A DNA stretch of 64,000 bases from Streptomyces sp. AC550_RSS872 (GTDB lineage: Bacteria; Actinomycetota; Actinomycetes; Streptomycetales; Streptomycetaceae), in contig NZ_JAGMUL010000026.1 of NCBI RefSeq assembly GCF_019049285.1, positions 422,634 to 486,633 on the forward strand. The letters are read 5' to 3'. The position numbers were made by a program, and so were the translations under genes. A model generated the notes under the pieces. It did not search any database. It was given only the letters and a program-made list of their open reading frames with translations, and was not told the origin of the DNA. Positions 34,374 through 47,519 of this stretch are shown here, piece after piece. Each line of letters opens with the position of its first letter. Position 1 is the stretch's first letter.

Positions 34374-36278
34374 ATGAGCATGGAGACCACAGCCTGGACA
34401 CAGCTGTACAGCGTCATGAACGCCCAGCAGGAGCGGCGTCCGTTCGCCCGCGCCACGCTGCGCCGCATCGGCGCGTTCGCCCGCCCGCACCGCCGCAGGA
34501 TCGCGCTCTTCGTCGTGCTCGGGATGATGACCGCGCTGCTCGCCGTCGCGACCCCCGTACTCGCCGGACATGTCGTCGACGCGATCGTGACGGGCGACGA
34601 CGAGGGCACCGTCGTCCGCCTGGCCCTGCTGATCGCCCTGATCGCGCTCGCCGAGGCAGCCCTCGGGATCCTCGCCCGGCGGCTGTCGGCCACCCTCGGC
34701 GAGGGACTGATCCTCGATCTGCGGACGGCTGTGTTCGATCATGTGCAGCGCATGCCGGTCGCGTTCTTCACACGTACTCGTACGGGAGCGCTCGTCTCCC
34801 GACTCAACAACGACGTGATCGGCGCGCAACGCGCCTTCAGCAACACCCTGTCCGGCGTGGTCAGCAACCTCGTCACGCTGCTGCTCACCGTCGCCGTCAT
34901 GCTCACCCTGTCCTGGCAGATCACCCTGCTCGCCCTCGTCCTGCTGCCGGTGTTCGTCTTCCCGGCCCGGCGCATGGGGCACCGCATGGCCCGGATGCAG
35001 CGGGAGGCCGCCGGCCTCAACGCGGCGATGGGCACCCGCATGACCGAGCGCTTCTCGGCGCCCGGCGCCACGCTGGTCAAGCTCTTCGGGCGCCCGGAGG
35101 AGGAGTCGGAGGAGTTCGCGAGCCGGGCCAGGCGGGTGGCGGAGATCGGCGTACGGACGGCCACCGCCCAGTCGGTGTTCATCACCGCGCTCACCCTGGT
35201 GTCCGCCCTGGCCCTCGCCCTGGTCTACGGCCTCGGCGGCTGGTTCGCCCTGCGCGGCACACTGGAGCCGGGCGCCGTCGTCGCGCTGGCCCTGCTCCTG
35301 ACCCGCATGTACGCGCCGCTCACCGCGCTCGCCGGCGCCCGCGTCGAGGTCATGAGCGCCCTCGTCAGCTTCGAGCGGGTCTTCGAGGTGCTCGACCTCA
35401 AGCCGCTGATCGAGGAGAAGCCGGACGCGAAGAAGGTCCCGGACGGCCCCGTTCCGGTGGAGTTCGACGACGTCCGCTTCGGCTATCCGTCCGCCGACAA
35501 GGTCTCCCTCGCCTCCCTGGAGGAGGTGGCGACCCTCGACACCCGCGGCGGCGCCGAGGTGCTGCACGGCATCTCCTTCCGCGCCGAACCAGGGCAGACC
35601 GTCGCCCTGGTCGGCTCGTCCGGCGCCGGGAAGTCGACCATCGCCCAGCTGCTGCCGCGTCTTTACGACGTCGACGAGGGCGCCGTCCGTGTGGGCGGGG
35701 TGGACGTCCGTGACCTGAGCGCCGAGTCCCTGCGCTCCACCCTCGGCATGGTCACCCAGGACGGCCACCTCTTCCACGACACCGTCCGCGCCAACCTGCT
35801 GCTGGCCCGCCCCACCGCCACCGACACCGAACTCTGGGACGCCCTGAGCCGCTCCCGCCTCGACGATCTCGTCCGGTCCCTGCCCGACGGCCTCGACACC
35901 GTGGTCGGCGAGCGCGGCTACCGGCTCTCCGGCGGCGAACGCCAGCGCATGACCATCGCCCGCCTGCTGCTGGCCCGCCAACGCGTCGTCATCCTCGACG
36001 AGGCCACCGCCCACCTCGACAACACCTCCGAAGCCGCCGTCCAGGAGGCCCTCACCGAGGCGCTTCAGGGCAGGACCGCGGTCGTGATCGCCCACCGGCT
36101 GTCCACCGTGCGAGCGGCGGACCTGATCCTCGTCGTCGAGGCCGGCCGGATCGTCGAACGCGGCACGCACGAGGCACTGTTGGCGGCCGGGGGACGCTAT
36201 GCCGAGCTGTACCGGACGCAGTTCGAGCAGGGGCCCGGGGGGATGGCGCAGGCCGCGGCGGCGGGGGAGGCGGCGTAG
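34374..36278 (+). CDS. ABC transporter, fused permease/ATPase (exporter), probable SoxR target
   Basis: 634 aa. N-terminal six-helix ABC_membrane domain (about 40-330; LSATLGEGLILDLRTAVFDHVQRMPVAFFTRTRTGALVSRLNND) and C-terminal ATPase with Walker A GSSGAGKST (about 415-423), signature LSGGERQRM, Walker B RVVILDEATAHLD and switch AHRLSTV. It is a half-transporter that dimerises and exports a lipophilic compound. The start is at ATG 34374, leaderless given the promoter. In Streptomyces coelicolor SoxR responds to redox-active secondary metabolites and controls an ABC exporter among a handful of genes; this gene looks equivalent. No soxR gene is present in the window. Confidence 0.92.
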   Translation: MSMETTAWTQLYSVMNAQQERRPFARATLRRIGAFARPHRRRIALFVVLGMMTALLAVATPVLAGHVVDAIVTGDDEGTVVRLALLIALIALAEAALGILARRLSATLGEGLILDLRTAVFDHVQRMPVAFFTRTRTGALVSRLNNDVIGAQRAFSNTLSGVVSNLVTLLLTVAVMLTLSWQITLLALVLLPVFVFPARRMGHRMARMQREAAGLNAAMGTRMTERFSAPGATLVKLFGRPEEESEEFASRARRVAEIGVRTATAQSVFITALTLVSALALALVYGLGGWFALRGTLEPGAVVALALLLTRMYAPLTALAGARVEVMSALVSFERVFEVLDLKPLIEEKPDAKKVPDGPVPVEFDDVRFGYPSADKVSLASLEEVATLDTRGGAEVLHGISFRAEPGQTVALVGSSGAGKSTIAQLLPRLYDVDEGAVRVGGVDVRDLSAESLRSTLGMVTQDGHLFHDTVRANLLLARPTATDTELWDALSRSRLDDLVRSLPDGLDTVVGERGYRLSGGERQRMTIARLLLARQRVVILDEATAHLDNTSEAAVQEALTEALQGRTAVVIAHRLSTVRAADLILVVEAGRIVERGTHEALLAAGGRYAELYRTQFEQGPGGMAQAAAAGEAA

Positions 36279-36329
36279 CGCCGAGGCGCACAGGTCGGCC
36301 CCGGGGCCGGGGGCCCGTGGGCGTTCCGG

Positions 36330-36352
36330 GGCGCGCCTGGCTCAGGCGCGCC
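36330..36352 (+). terminator. Terminator hairpin after the ABC exporter
   Basis: Perfect 10-bp stem GGCGCGCCTG/CAGGCGCGCC with a 3-nt loop (GCT), 52 bp past the exporter stop. No T-run, as is common in high-GC actinomycetes. Confidence 0.7.
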
Positions 36353-40698
<4,346 letters not shown>

Positions 40699-40709
40699 CG
40701 CACGTGACC

Positions 40710-40752
40710 GGCGGCGAGGTGGTCCGGCCTTCGGGTGGGCCACCTCGCCGCC
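40710..40752. terminator. Bidirectional terminator between two glycosidase genes
   Basis: GGCGGCGAGGTGG (40710-40722) pairs perfectly with CCACCTCGCCGCC (40740-40752), a 13-bp stem with a 17-nt loop, exactly between the converging stops at 40698 and 40765. Confidence 0.85.
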
Positions 40753-40764
40753 TTTGGGATCACG

Positions 40765-43700
40765 TCACGGAGTCCCTCGTCGTACCTCCCGGGCGTACGG
40801 CGCCACGGTGATCCGGTCGATCAGCGGTGCGTAGCGGGAGCGGAGCAGCACCCCGGGGAAGGTGTCCGAGGCGTAGCTTGTGCCGTCGAAGTTCGGCAGT
40901 TCCTCGGAGCGGAAGGAGACCGTGTTCGGTCCCTTCTTCAGGAGGACGGGGACGGTCAGCTCCCAGAAGTTGTTCTGATGGAAGCTGTGCGGGAAGCCGA
41001 CACGCTGTGCCTCGCCGCCGTTGACGCTGATGTCGGCGTGGCGGGCGAGCGGGTCCGGGTTGTAGTGCGTGGCCTCGGACTGCTCGGGGTTGGAGTAGCG
41101 GATGCGCAGCGCGTACAGGCCGGCCCGGTCCGCGGCGACGGTGAAGGTCGCGGTGTTGCCGTTGCCCGGGTCGCCGCCGATGCCGGAGATGGCCGTACCG
41201 CCGGTGGCGAGGGACAGCGGGGTGAGCGCGGCCGTACCCGCGAGTTCGGCGTCGCCGGCCTCGTACGTACGCTCCGGCAGCGTGCCCTGTGTCGGCGTGA
41301 CCGTGAGGCGGTCGACGAGGGTCGTGGACGAACCCCCGGTCAGTGTCACCTTGTTGACGCCGCCCGAGAGGGAGACCGCGACGCTGTTCCCGCCCTTGGC
41401 CAGACGCAGGACGTCCTTCCCATTGACGGAGAGCCGGGCTCCCGAGCCGTCGAGGGTGTCCACCCTGAGGGTGGCCTCGCGGTCGGCGGGGGAGTGGACC
41501 CAGAACGTTGCCGTCTGGCCCTTGGCGATCTGAACCGCGCCCGAGCCGGTGGCCGCCCGCTTGTCGTACACGGGCTTCGCCCCGCCGCCCAGCCAGGCCA
41601 GCTCGCCCTCGTACACCTGGGTGTTCGCCGATGCCTTCGGCAATGACAGCGTGACGCGGTCGACGATGGCGTCACCCTTGGTGGCGCGCTTGCCGTCGGC
41701 GCTCTTCGCGGCGAGCGTCAAGGTGTGCTTGCCCTTGGTGAGTTTGACCTTGGTGTCGGTGTGGTCCCACACCACCCACTTGTAGCTCAGCGGCAGATGC
41801 AGCTCCTGCTCGCTGTCCGCCTTGCCGTCCACCCGTAGGAAGACGTTGGTGGGGCCCTGTTCCTTCACCTTGTCGAAGGTGTTGAGGGAGTTGGCGAAGA
41901 CGCTCAGGTCGTAGGTGCCGTCCTCGGGCACGTCCACGGTGAAGTCGAGCGTGACGTCCGAACCGGTGCGCAGGCCGCCCACGTCGTAGCCGCCGGAGGT
42001 GTAGAACTTCGACACGTCGCGGGGCGAGCCCTCGGGACCGTTCCTGGAGTAGTCGGACCCGGTGTGGGCGGCGTCCTCCGCCTCGTACGAGCCCTGCCAG
42101 CGCAGGGGCGGGGACTGCGTGCCCTTCGCCTTCCCGGCGGGGCTGAGGACGATCTCGTACGCCGAGGACTCCTTCAGCGTCGGCAGCGCGCCTTCGGCGA
42201 AGTCGACGACGACCGTGCCGTCGTCACCGACCTTCAGGTTCTGCTCGGCGAGCAGCTTCGGGCCGGAGTTGTCGCCCACCTGCCCGCTCCACTCGATCTC
42301 CTTCACCCAGGCGTGCACGCGGCTCCCGAAGATCTTCTTCGGGACACCCGTGAACGCGATGTGGCCCTTGCCGGTGGAGCCACCGAAGATCAGCCGCGCC
42401 TGCCGCTTCTTCTCGTCGAGCGTGGCCACGCCCTGCATGGTGTAGTTCTCGCCGGGGAACGGCGGAGTCACCTTCACCGTGTGCCCGCTCATCGAGGCGT
42501 AGGAGTGCAGCAGCCACCACTGGCCGTTGCCCCGGTTCGACTGCACCGCGGAGTCGGAGAGGTTGCCGTCGATGTTCCAGTACGCGATGTCGGCGTCCAC
42601 CTTGGACTCCTCGATCGCGGAGACCCACTGGATCATCTGGCCGGGGACGGAGGTGTGGTAGTTGAAGGCGTACTCGTTGATGTTGACCGGGAGCCGGGTG
42701 CCCTCCTTGGCAGTGCCCTTGAACAGGTCCTTCTCCCACGTCCGGTACTTGGCGACGCTCGCGCGGACCGCCTCCGGGTGGCTCAGCTCGTGCCAGGTGA
42801 CGACGTCCGGGAGGGTGCCGGCGGCCAGTGCGTGCGTGAGGAAGCCCTTCACCTGCTCGTACAGGATGCTGGTGTTGGGTCCGGCGATGCGGGCGCCGGG
42901 CATCTTGCTCTTGATGAGCTTGTAGAAGTCGTCCCAGGCGGCGAAGTAGTCGTCCGGGTCGTCCAGCCAGCTGACCTTGTTGTAGCTCCACTCACCGGTG
43001 CCGAACATGTTGCCCTCGGGCTCGTTGAACGGCACGAAGACGATGTTGTCCTGGTACTCCTTCGGCAGCTTCAGCACCTGGTCGACCTGGACCGCGATCT
43101 TCTCCCGGTAGAGCTTCAGCTTCTCCTCGGGGGTGCTGCCCGGCCACTGGTACGGGAAGCCGCGGTGGATGTCGGTCATGTAGATGTACACGTCGCCGTC
43201 GGTGGAGTCGGCCAGGGGCTTGACCACCTCCAGCGCGTCGGCGCCGGGGTGCTGCGGGCCGTCCTGGGCCTTGGTGGAAACGGTGCGCAGGCCCATGCCC
43301 TCGATGAGGTTGTTGGTGGGGACGTCCGGACCGTAGACGCCGTAGAGGGTGCCGGAGGCGCCGCCGTGGAACGCGCCGGTGTCCGAGCCCAGGTCGACGG
43401 TCAGCTGTCCCTCACGGACCACGGTGACCGTCGCCTTCACGGCGCGTCCGGCCGCCGTTCCCGCCACACTGAACGTCCCTGGCTGCGCGTACTTCTCGGG
43501 CGGTACGGCGTCCCAGGTGATCGGCATGTCGCGGTCGTAGCCGTCGGAGAAGGAGGAGCGCACGCCCGCGGGGAGGGACGGGGCGGTCCCGGTCGTGGTG
43601 CGGACCTCGAAGGATGTCCGCGAGAGCTGCTGGAAGCTGGGGATGTTCTCGAACATGCCGGCTACCTGGTCGGAGCTGAGCGCCGAGTGCCACACGGTGA

Positions 43701-44424
43701 AGTCGTCGATCGCGCCCTTGAACAGCTGATCCGGCCAGAAGGACTTGCCGATGTAACCGGCCGCCGTGGCCGAACCGCCCAGCAGATCCTTGGCGTTCAT
43801 GCTGGTCTTGGCGGAGGAGACGGCCACGCCGTCGAGGTAGGTGGTGAGCCGGTCGGCGGAGGTGTCGAGGGTGACGGTGACGGTGCGCCACTCGTTCGCG
43901 GGAAGCGTCGCGTAGCCGTTGACCTGGGTCTCCGTGCCCCCTTCGCCGGTTGTCATGGACGTACGCAGTGCCCCGTCGCCGCTGTACGGTGTCGTGTTGA
44001 GATACGCGCTGGTGTCGGTGCCCAGATCGAAGAGCCGTTGCCAGGGCGACGTGCTGCCGCTCCACTTCACGCGGGTGGAGACCGTCAAGTCGGTGGCATC
44101 GCTCAGCACTTCGCGGGGCAGGCGGACGTACGCGCCGTCGGAGGCACTCGACCCGCCGGGCAGGGCGAGTGCCTTGCCTCCGTCCGTGCCCTCGACGGAC
44201 TCGGCGGTGGAGCTGTTGACCAGGCTCGCCGTGCGGCCGTTGCCGGAACTGTCGATGATCTTTCCGGAGGCGAGGTCGTCCTGGTCGAAGGTGTAGCGGA
44301 TCGCGGGGGGAGGCGCCTCGGCAGCGTGCGCCGGCACGGCCGGTGCGGCCAGCAGGCCCGCGCCGAGAGCCGCTGCCACAGCGGCCGGGGTCACGCGCCG
44401 GGCGGATCTGTCAACGGATGACAT
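40765..44424 (-). CDS. Secreted multi-domain glycosidase (LamG, Ig-like, GH39-like clan GH-A catalytic domain, CBM-like domains)
   Basis: 1219 aa from ATG 44424. The Sec signal ends near APAVPAHAAEA. Order: LamG (about 40-255; AIRYTFDQDDLASGKIIDSSGNG...), a bacterial Ig-like segment (about 270-340), then a GH-A-clan barrel with FVPFNEPEGN (Glu468, acid/base) and VNINEYAFN (Glu584, nucleophile). The 116-residue gap is close to that of GH39 beta-xylosidases (Glu160/Glu277). After this come a beta domain and two carbohydrate-binding-like modules (from about 780: YEAEDAAHTGSDYSRNGPEG..., and about 1060 to the end: YEAGDAELAGTAA...). The target is perhaps an arabinogalactan, xylan or mucin-type glycan; unproven. 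Strongly LacI-operator-regulated. Confidence 0.85.
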   Translation of the reverse strand: MSSVDRSARRVTPAAVAAALGAGLLAAPAVPAHAAEAPPPAIRYTFDQDDLASGKIIDSSGNGRTASLVNSSTAESVEGTDGGKALALPGGSSASDGAYVRLPREVLSDATDLTVSTRVKWSGSTSPWQRLFDLGTDTSAYLNTTPYSGDGALRTSMTTGEGGTETQVNGYATLPANEWRTVTVTLDTSADRLTTYLDGVAVSSAKTSMNAKDLLGGSATAAGYIGKSFWPDQLFKGAIDDFTVWHSALSSDQVAGMFENIPSFQQLSRTSFEVRTTTGTAPSLPAGVRSSFSDGYDRDMPITWDAVPPEKYAQPGTFSVAGTAAGRAVKATVTVVREGQLTVDLGSDTGAFHGGASGTLYGVYGPDVPTNNLIEGMGLRTVSTKAQDGPQHPGADALEVVKPLADSTDGDVYIYMTDIHRGFPYQWPGSTPEEKLKLYREKIAVQVDQVLKLPKEYQDNIVFVPFNEPEGNMFGTGEWSYNKVSWLDDPDDYFAAWDDFYKLIKSKMPGARIAGPNTSILYEQVKGFLTHALAAGTLPDVVTWHELSHPEAVRASVAKYRTWEKDLFKGTAKEGTRLPVNINEYAFNYHTSVPGQMIQWVSAIEESKVDADIAYWNIDGNLSDSAVQSNRGNGQWWLLHSYASMSGHTVKVTPPFPGENYTMQGVATLDEKKRQARLIFGGSTGKGHIAFTGVPKKIFGSRVHAWVKEIEWSGQVGDNSGPKLLAEQNLKVGDDGTVVVDFAEGALPTLKESSAYEIVLSPAGKAKGTQSPPLRWQGSYEAEDAAHTGSDYSRNGPEGSPRDVSKFYTSGGYDVGGLRTGSDVTLDFTVDVPEDGTYDLSVFANSLNTFDKVKEQGPTNVFLRVDGKADSEQELHLPLSYKWVVWDHTDTKVKLTKGKHTLTLAAKSADGKRATKGDAIVDRVTLSLPKASANTQVYEGELAWLGGGAKPVYDKRAATGSGAVQIAKGQTATFWVHSPADREATLRVDTLDGSGARLSVNGKDVLRLAKGGNSVAVSLSGGVNKVTLTGGSSTTLVDRLTVTPTQGTLPERTYEAGDAELAGTAALTPLSLATGGTAISGIGGDPGNGNTATFTVAADRAGLYALRIRYSNPEQSEATHYNPDPLARHADISVNGGEAQRVGFPHSFHQNNFWELTVPVLLKKGPNTVSFRSEELPNFDGTSYASDTFPGVLLRSRYAPLIDRITVAPYAREVRRGTP

Positions 44425-44460
44425 GGATCGCGTCCTCAATCCTTGAGTGTCGGCATGCGT

Positions 44461-44472
44461 CGAACCGGTTCG
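44461..44472. promoter_or_regulatory. LacI-family operator 1 (CGAACCGGTTCG)
   Basis: Perfect 12-bp palindrome (14 bp with the flanking T and A), 37 bp upstream of the glycosidase start. Its position would block that gene's transcription. Confidence 0.85.
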
Positions 44473-44579
44473 ATGATGTGCGCCATGCAGGTACGGGAAC
44501 TCCGCTGCTCGGCGGGACGGCGGCCGTGCTCCGGGAAAAGCAGGGCCTCGGCTACCGGTCGTCGGAAGGATCACTTCAT

Positions 44580-44591
44580 CGAACCGGTTCG
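44580..44591. promoter_or_regulatory. LacI-family operator 2 (CGAACCGGTTCG)
   Basis: The same palindrome, 156 bp upstream of the glycosidase and about 130 bp from operator 3, suitable for looping between sites. Confidence 0.85.
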
Positions 44592-44682
44592 CGAAGCTAG
44601 CAGCGGGGAGGCTGGAGCATCAATCCCTCCGACACGAGGTTTTCCGGCTCCCGGTGAGAATCGGCAACTGTGGTGAAGGGTG

Positions 44683-44711
44683 TTGACAGGCGTGCGGCCA
44701 GTTTCTAACTT
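44683..44711 (+). promoter_or_regulatory. Promoter of the LacI-family gene
   Basis: TTGACA (44683-44688), 17-bp spacer, TAACTT (44706-44711). Predicted start near 44718, just ahead of two operators, which would give autorepression. Confidence 0.75.
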
Positions 44712-44720
44712 CGCTTCACT

Positions 44721-44732
44721 CGAACCGGTTCG
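44721..44732. promoter_or_regulatory. LacI-family operator 3 (CGAACCGGTTCG)
   Basis: Palindrome located 9 bp downstream of the -10 of the regulator promoter, covering the transcription start. Confidence 0.85.
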
Positions 44733-44750
44733 GCAACCGGTCCGTAGAGT

Positions 44751-44762
44751 CGAACCGGTTCG
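44751..44762. promoter_or_regulatory. LacI-family operator 4 (CGAACCGGTTCG)
   Basis: The same palindrome, centred 30 bp after operator 3 (about three helical turns) with an extra half-site AACCGGT between them; 14 bp before the regulator start. Confidence 0.85.
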
Positions 44763-44776
44763 AGCAAGGAGCTGCC

Positions 44777-45808
44777 GTGAACATCGGTGAGATCGCCCGG
44801 CGGGCCGGTGTCTCGCGGAGCACCGTGTCGTATGCGCTGAGCGGCAAGCGCCCGGTCTCGGAGGACACCCGCCGGAGGATCCAGCAGGTCGTCGACGAGC
44901 TGGGCTACCGGCCCAGCGCCAGCGCCCGCGCCCTGGCCAACGGGCGGACCAGCACGATCGGACTGGTCTTCCCGCCGGCCGGGAACCACTACACGGGCAT
45001 GCAGCTGGACTTCATCGGCAGCGTGGTGGAGGCCGCCGCGGCCTACGACTACGACGTGCTGCTGTCACCCAGCGGTATGGACAGCGACCGTTCCTTCCAG
45101 CGGCTGCTGGGCGAGCGGAGGGTCGACGGCGCGATCCTGATGGAGATCAGGCTGGCGGACGACCGCGCCGACCACCTGGCCGAACTGGACTTCCCCTCCG
45201 TCGCCATCGGCCGCACCGCCCACCCCGAGGGCAGCTGGTGGGTCGGCCTGGACCACACCGCCCTCGCGGCGGCGTGTGTCCACCACCTGGCGGACCTCGG
45301 CCACCGCCGGGTCGCCTTCGTCAACCGTCCGGAGCAACTGCTGCGGGCCGGGTACGAGTCCGCGCACCGCGGTCTTGACGGCTTCACGAAAGCCGCCGCC
45401 GAGCGCGGGCTGACGGTCCGGACGTACTGCTGCGGGGACGACGCCGCCTCGGGCCAGGCCTGCGTGGAACGGATCCTGCACGACGACCCGGCCACCACGG
45501 CCCTGGTCACGCTGAACGAGGCCGCTCTCGGCGGCCTCTACCGAGGGCTCGCCCAGGCGGGCCGCCATGTACCACGCGACTTCTCCGTCACGGGAGTCGT
45601 GGCCGGCCGCTGGGCGGAGACGGTGACTCCGCAGCTCACGGCGGCGGACGTACCGGCGGCCGAGTTGGGCCGGCTCGCCGTCGACCTGCTCGTGGAGCGG
45701 CTGGACCACCCCGGTGCGCCGGCCCGCCACCATCTGCTCACGCCGCCGATCTCCCTGCGGGCCAGCACCGGTCCCGCGGGAGCCGCGCGGGCCCACGCGA
45801 TGCCCTGA
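44777..45808 (+). CDS. LacI-family transcriptional repressor of the glycosidase locus
   Basis: 343 aa, GTG with AAGGAG 5 nt upstream. N-terminal helix-turn-helix NIGEIARRAGVSRSTVSYALSGKRPVSEDTRRRIQQVVDELGYRPSASARALA with the hinge ANGRTSTIGLV. The periplasmic-binding-like sensor domain follows (LVFPPAGNHYTGMQLDFIGSVVEAAAAYDYDVLLSPSG). It presumably binds the four CGAACCGGTTCG palindromes in its own divergent promoter region and is released by a sugar derived from the polymer cut by the adjoining glycosidase. Which sugar is not visible. Confidence 0.93.
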   Translation: MNIGEIARRAGVSRSTVSYALSGKRPVSEDTRRRIQQVVDELGYRPSASARALANGRTSTIGLVFPPAGNHYTGMQLDFIGSVVEAAAAYDYDVLLSPSGMDSDRSFQRLLGERRVDGAILMEIRLADDRADHLAELDFPSVAIGRTAHPEGSWWVGLDHTALAAACVHHLADLGHRRVAFVNRPEQLLRAGYESAHRGLDGFTKAAAERGLTVRTYCCGDDAASGQACVERILHDDPATTALVTLNEAALGGLYRGLAQAGRHVPRDFSVTGVVAGRWAETVTPQLTAADVPAAELGRLAVDLLVERLDHPGAPARHHLLTPPISLRASTGPAGAARAHAMP

Positions 45809-45911
45809 CCGCACAGCACGCCCGAACCGCTCGACGGCACCGTCAGCCGCACAGTGGACAGGGGTCCCGGTTCGACACCTCGCCCGTGGTGGCGGAGAAG
45901 ACGTACACCGA

Positions 45912-46214
45912 ATGCCTCCGAACCAGCACGGCAGCGACAGCGGCTGGGACAACGCCACCCCCTTCGACCCCGAGCGGGTGGGCGACGGCGACGGGTTGTG
46001 CATCGCGCTCAACCGCGATCTGCGCCAGGACCCGCTCATCATCCGTGGGCGCCAGGGCAAGGAAGCCATCGAAACTGCCGTCATCGCGGGCCATGAGAAG
46101 TACGACGGCGACTTCGAACTCCGCATTGGCCCCACCGCGGGCAATGACGGTATGGAGCCGACGCGGCCCACCCGGTCCGAGCAACCCACCCGGCCGACGT
46201 CCTCCTCCCGCTGA
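45912..46214 (+). CDS. Hypothetical small protein (100 aa), possibly a gene remnant
   Basis: ATG 45912 to TGA 46214 with strong third-position GC and a protein-like middle (GLCIALNRDLRQDPLIIRGRQGKEAIETAVIAGHEKYDGDFELRIGP). No ribosome site. Just upstream, another frame (VAEKTYTECLRT) also looks coding, so this may be the 3' part of a frameshifted gene. No family recognised. The rest of 45809-46362 shows nothing else. Confidence 0.4.
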   Translation: MPPNQHGSDSGWDNATPFDPERVGDGDGLCIALNRDLRQDPLIIRGRQGKEAIETAVIAGHEKYDGDFELRIGPTAGNDGMEPTRPTRSEQPTRPTSSSR

Positions 46215-46362
46215 GACTGCGGGATCCGCACCCGGCGGGGTCGTGGAACCCGATCTGTGTGGCCACGACCCCGTCGGGTGTTCGCTGCCGCGGCGCGATC
46301 ACGCCCGCCTGAGGAACCCCCGTCGGGCTCCTTGACCCCCGGTCGGCGCTCCACGATGCTGT

Positions 46363-46398
46363 GTTGCGGCACACGAGATACGTGCCGTAATGAGCAAC
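46363..46398. promoter_or_regulatory. Tandem 17-bp operator P1 ahead of mscR
   Basis: GTTGCGGCACACGAGAT and GTGCCGTAATGAGCAAC separated by 2 bp, the least conserved example of the GTTGCG-N5-CGCAAC pair. It is preceded by TTGACC (46332), 17 bp, and GATGCT. Confidence 0.65.
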
Positions 46399-46433
46399 AT
46401 CTGATTCAAGTCTCGATCAGCCGAGGAGTGGCC

Positions 46434-47519
46434 ATGACGCACCAGGTCCGTGCTGTCGTCGCGCGGGGCAAGGGCGCCCCCGTCAGCCTGGAAACGATCA
46501 TCGTGCCCGACCCCGGTCCGGGTGAGGCGCTGGTGAAGATCGAGGCCTGCGGGGTCTGCCACACCGATCTGCACTACCGCGAGGGCGGCATCAACGACGA
46601 CTTCCCCTTTCTGCTGGGCCACGAGGCGGCGGGTGTGGTGGAGTCGGTGGGGGAGGGGGTCACCGACGTCGCCCCCGGGGACTTCGTCATCCTCAACTGG
46701 CGTGCGGTGTGCGGACAGTGCCGGGCCTGTCTGCGCGGGCGGCCGTGGTACTGCTTCAGCACCCACAACGCGAAGCAGAAGATGACCTTGCTGGACGGCA
46801 CCGAGCTGGCGCCTGCGCTGGGTATCGGCGCGTTCGCGGAGAAGACGCTGGTCGCGGCCGGGCAGTGCACGAAGGTCGACCGGGCCGCGTCGGCGGCCGC
46901 CGCCGGTCTGCTGGGGTGCGGTGTGATGGCGGGCATCGGTGCGGCCATCAACACCGGCGGCGTCGGCCGGGGCGACTCGGTCGCCGTCATCGGCTGCGGC
47001 GGTGTCGGCGCCGCGGCGATCGCCGGGGCGAACCTGGCCGGTGCTGCCAAGGTCATCGCGGTGGACATCGACGACCGCAAGCTGGAGACCGCCGCGAAGC
47101 TGGGCGCGACCCACACGGTCAACTCCAAGAACGCCGACGCGGTCGAGGCGATCCGCGAGCTGACCGGCGGCTTCGGTGCCGATGTCGTCATCGAGGCGGT
47201 CGGCCGCCCGGAGACGTACCAGCAGGCGTTCTACGCCCGTGACCTCGCCGGCACGGTCGTCCTGGTCGGCGTACCCACCCCCGAGATGAAGCTCGAACTG
47301 CCGCTGCTGGACGTCTTCGGCCGTGGCGGGGCGCTGAAGTCGTCCTGGTACGGCGACTGCCTGCCGAGCAGGGACTTCCCGATGCTCATCGACCTCTACC
47401 TCCAGGGCCGGCTGGACCTGGACGCCTTCGTCACCGAGACCATCGCGCTGGACCAGGTCGAGAAGGCCTTCGAGCGGATGCACCACGGCGACGTGCTGCG
47501 CTCGGTGGTGGTCCTCTGA
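46434..47519 (+). CDS. mscR: S-(hydroxymethyl)mycothiol dehydrogenase (zinc alcohol dehydrogenase)
   Basis: 361 aa, ATG with CGAGGAG. Catalytic zinc ligands in [10 protein letters not shown] and LLGHEAAG; structural-zinc cysteines in [18 protein letters not shown] site [22 protein letters not shown]. Class III ADH-like, with the sequence style of actinobacterial mycothiol-dependent formaldehyde dehydrogenases. It oxidises the spontaneous adduct of formaldehyde and mycothiol to S-formylmycothiol. In this island formaldehyde comes from the Rieske demethylase. Its stop overlaps the next start (TGATG), making a detoxification pair. Confidence 0.9.
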   Translation: MTHQVRAVVARGKGAPVSLETIIVPDPGPGEALVKIEACGVCHTDLHYREGGINDDFPFLLGHEAAGVVESVGEGVTDVAPGDFVILNWRAVCGQCRACLRGRPWYCFSTHNAKQKMTLLDGTELAPALGIGAFAEKTLVAAGQCTKVDRAASAAAAGLLGCGVMAGIGAAINTGGVGRGDSVAVIGCGGVGAAAIAGANLAGAAKVIAVDIDDRKLETAAKLGATHTVNSKNADAVEAIRELTGGFGADVVIEAVGRPETYQQAFYARDLAGTVVLVGVPTPEMKLELPLLDVFGRGGALKSSWYGDCLPSRDFPMLIDLYLQGRLDLDAFVTETIALDQVEKAFERMHHGDVLRSVVVL

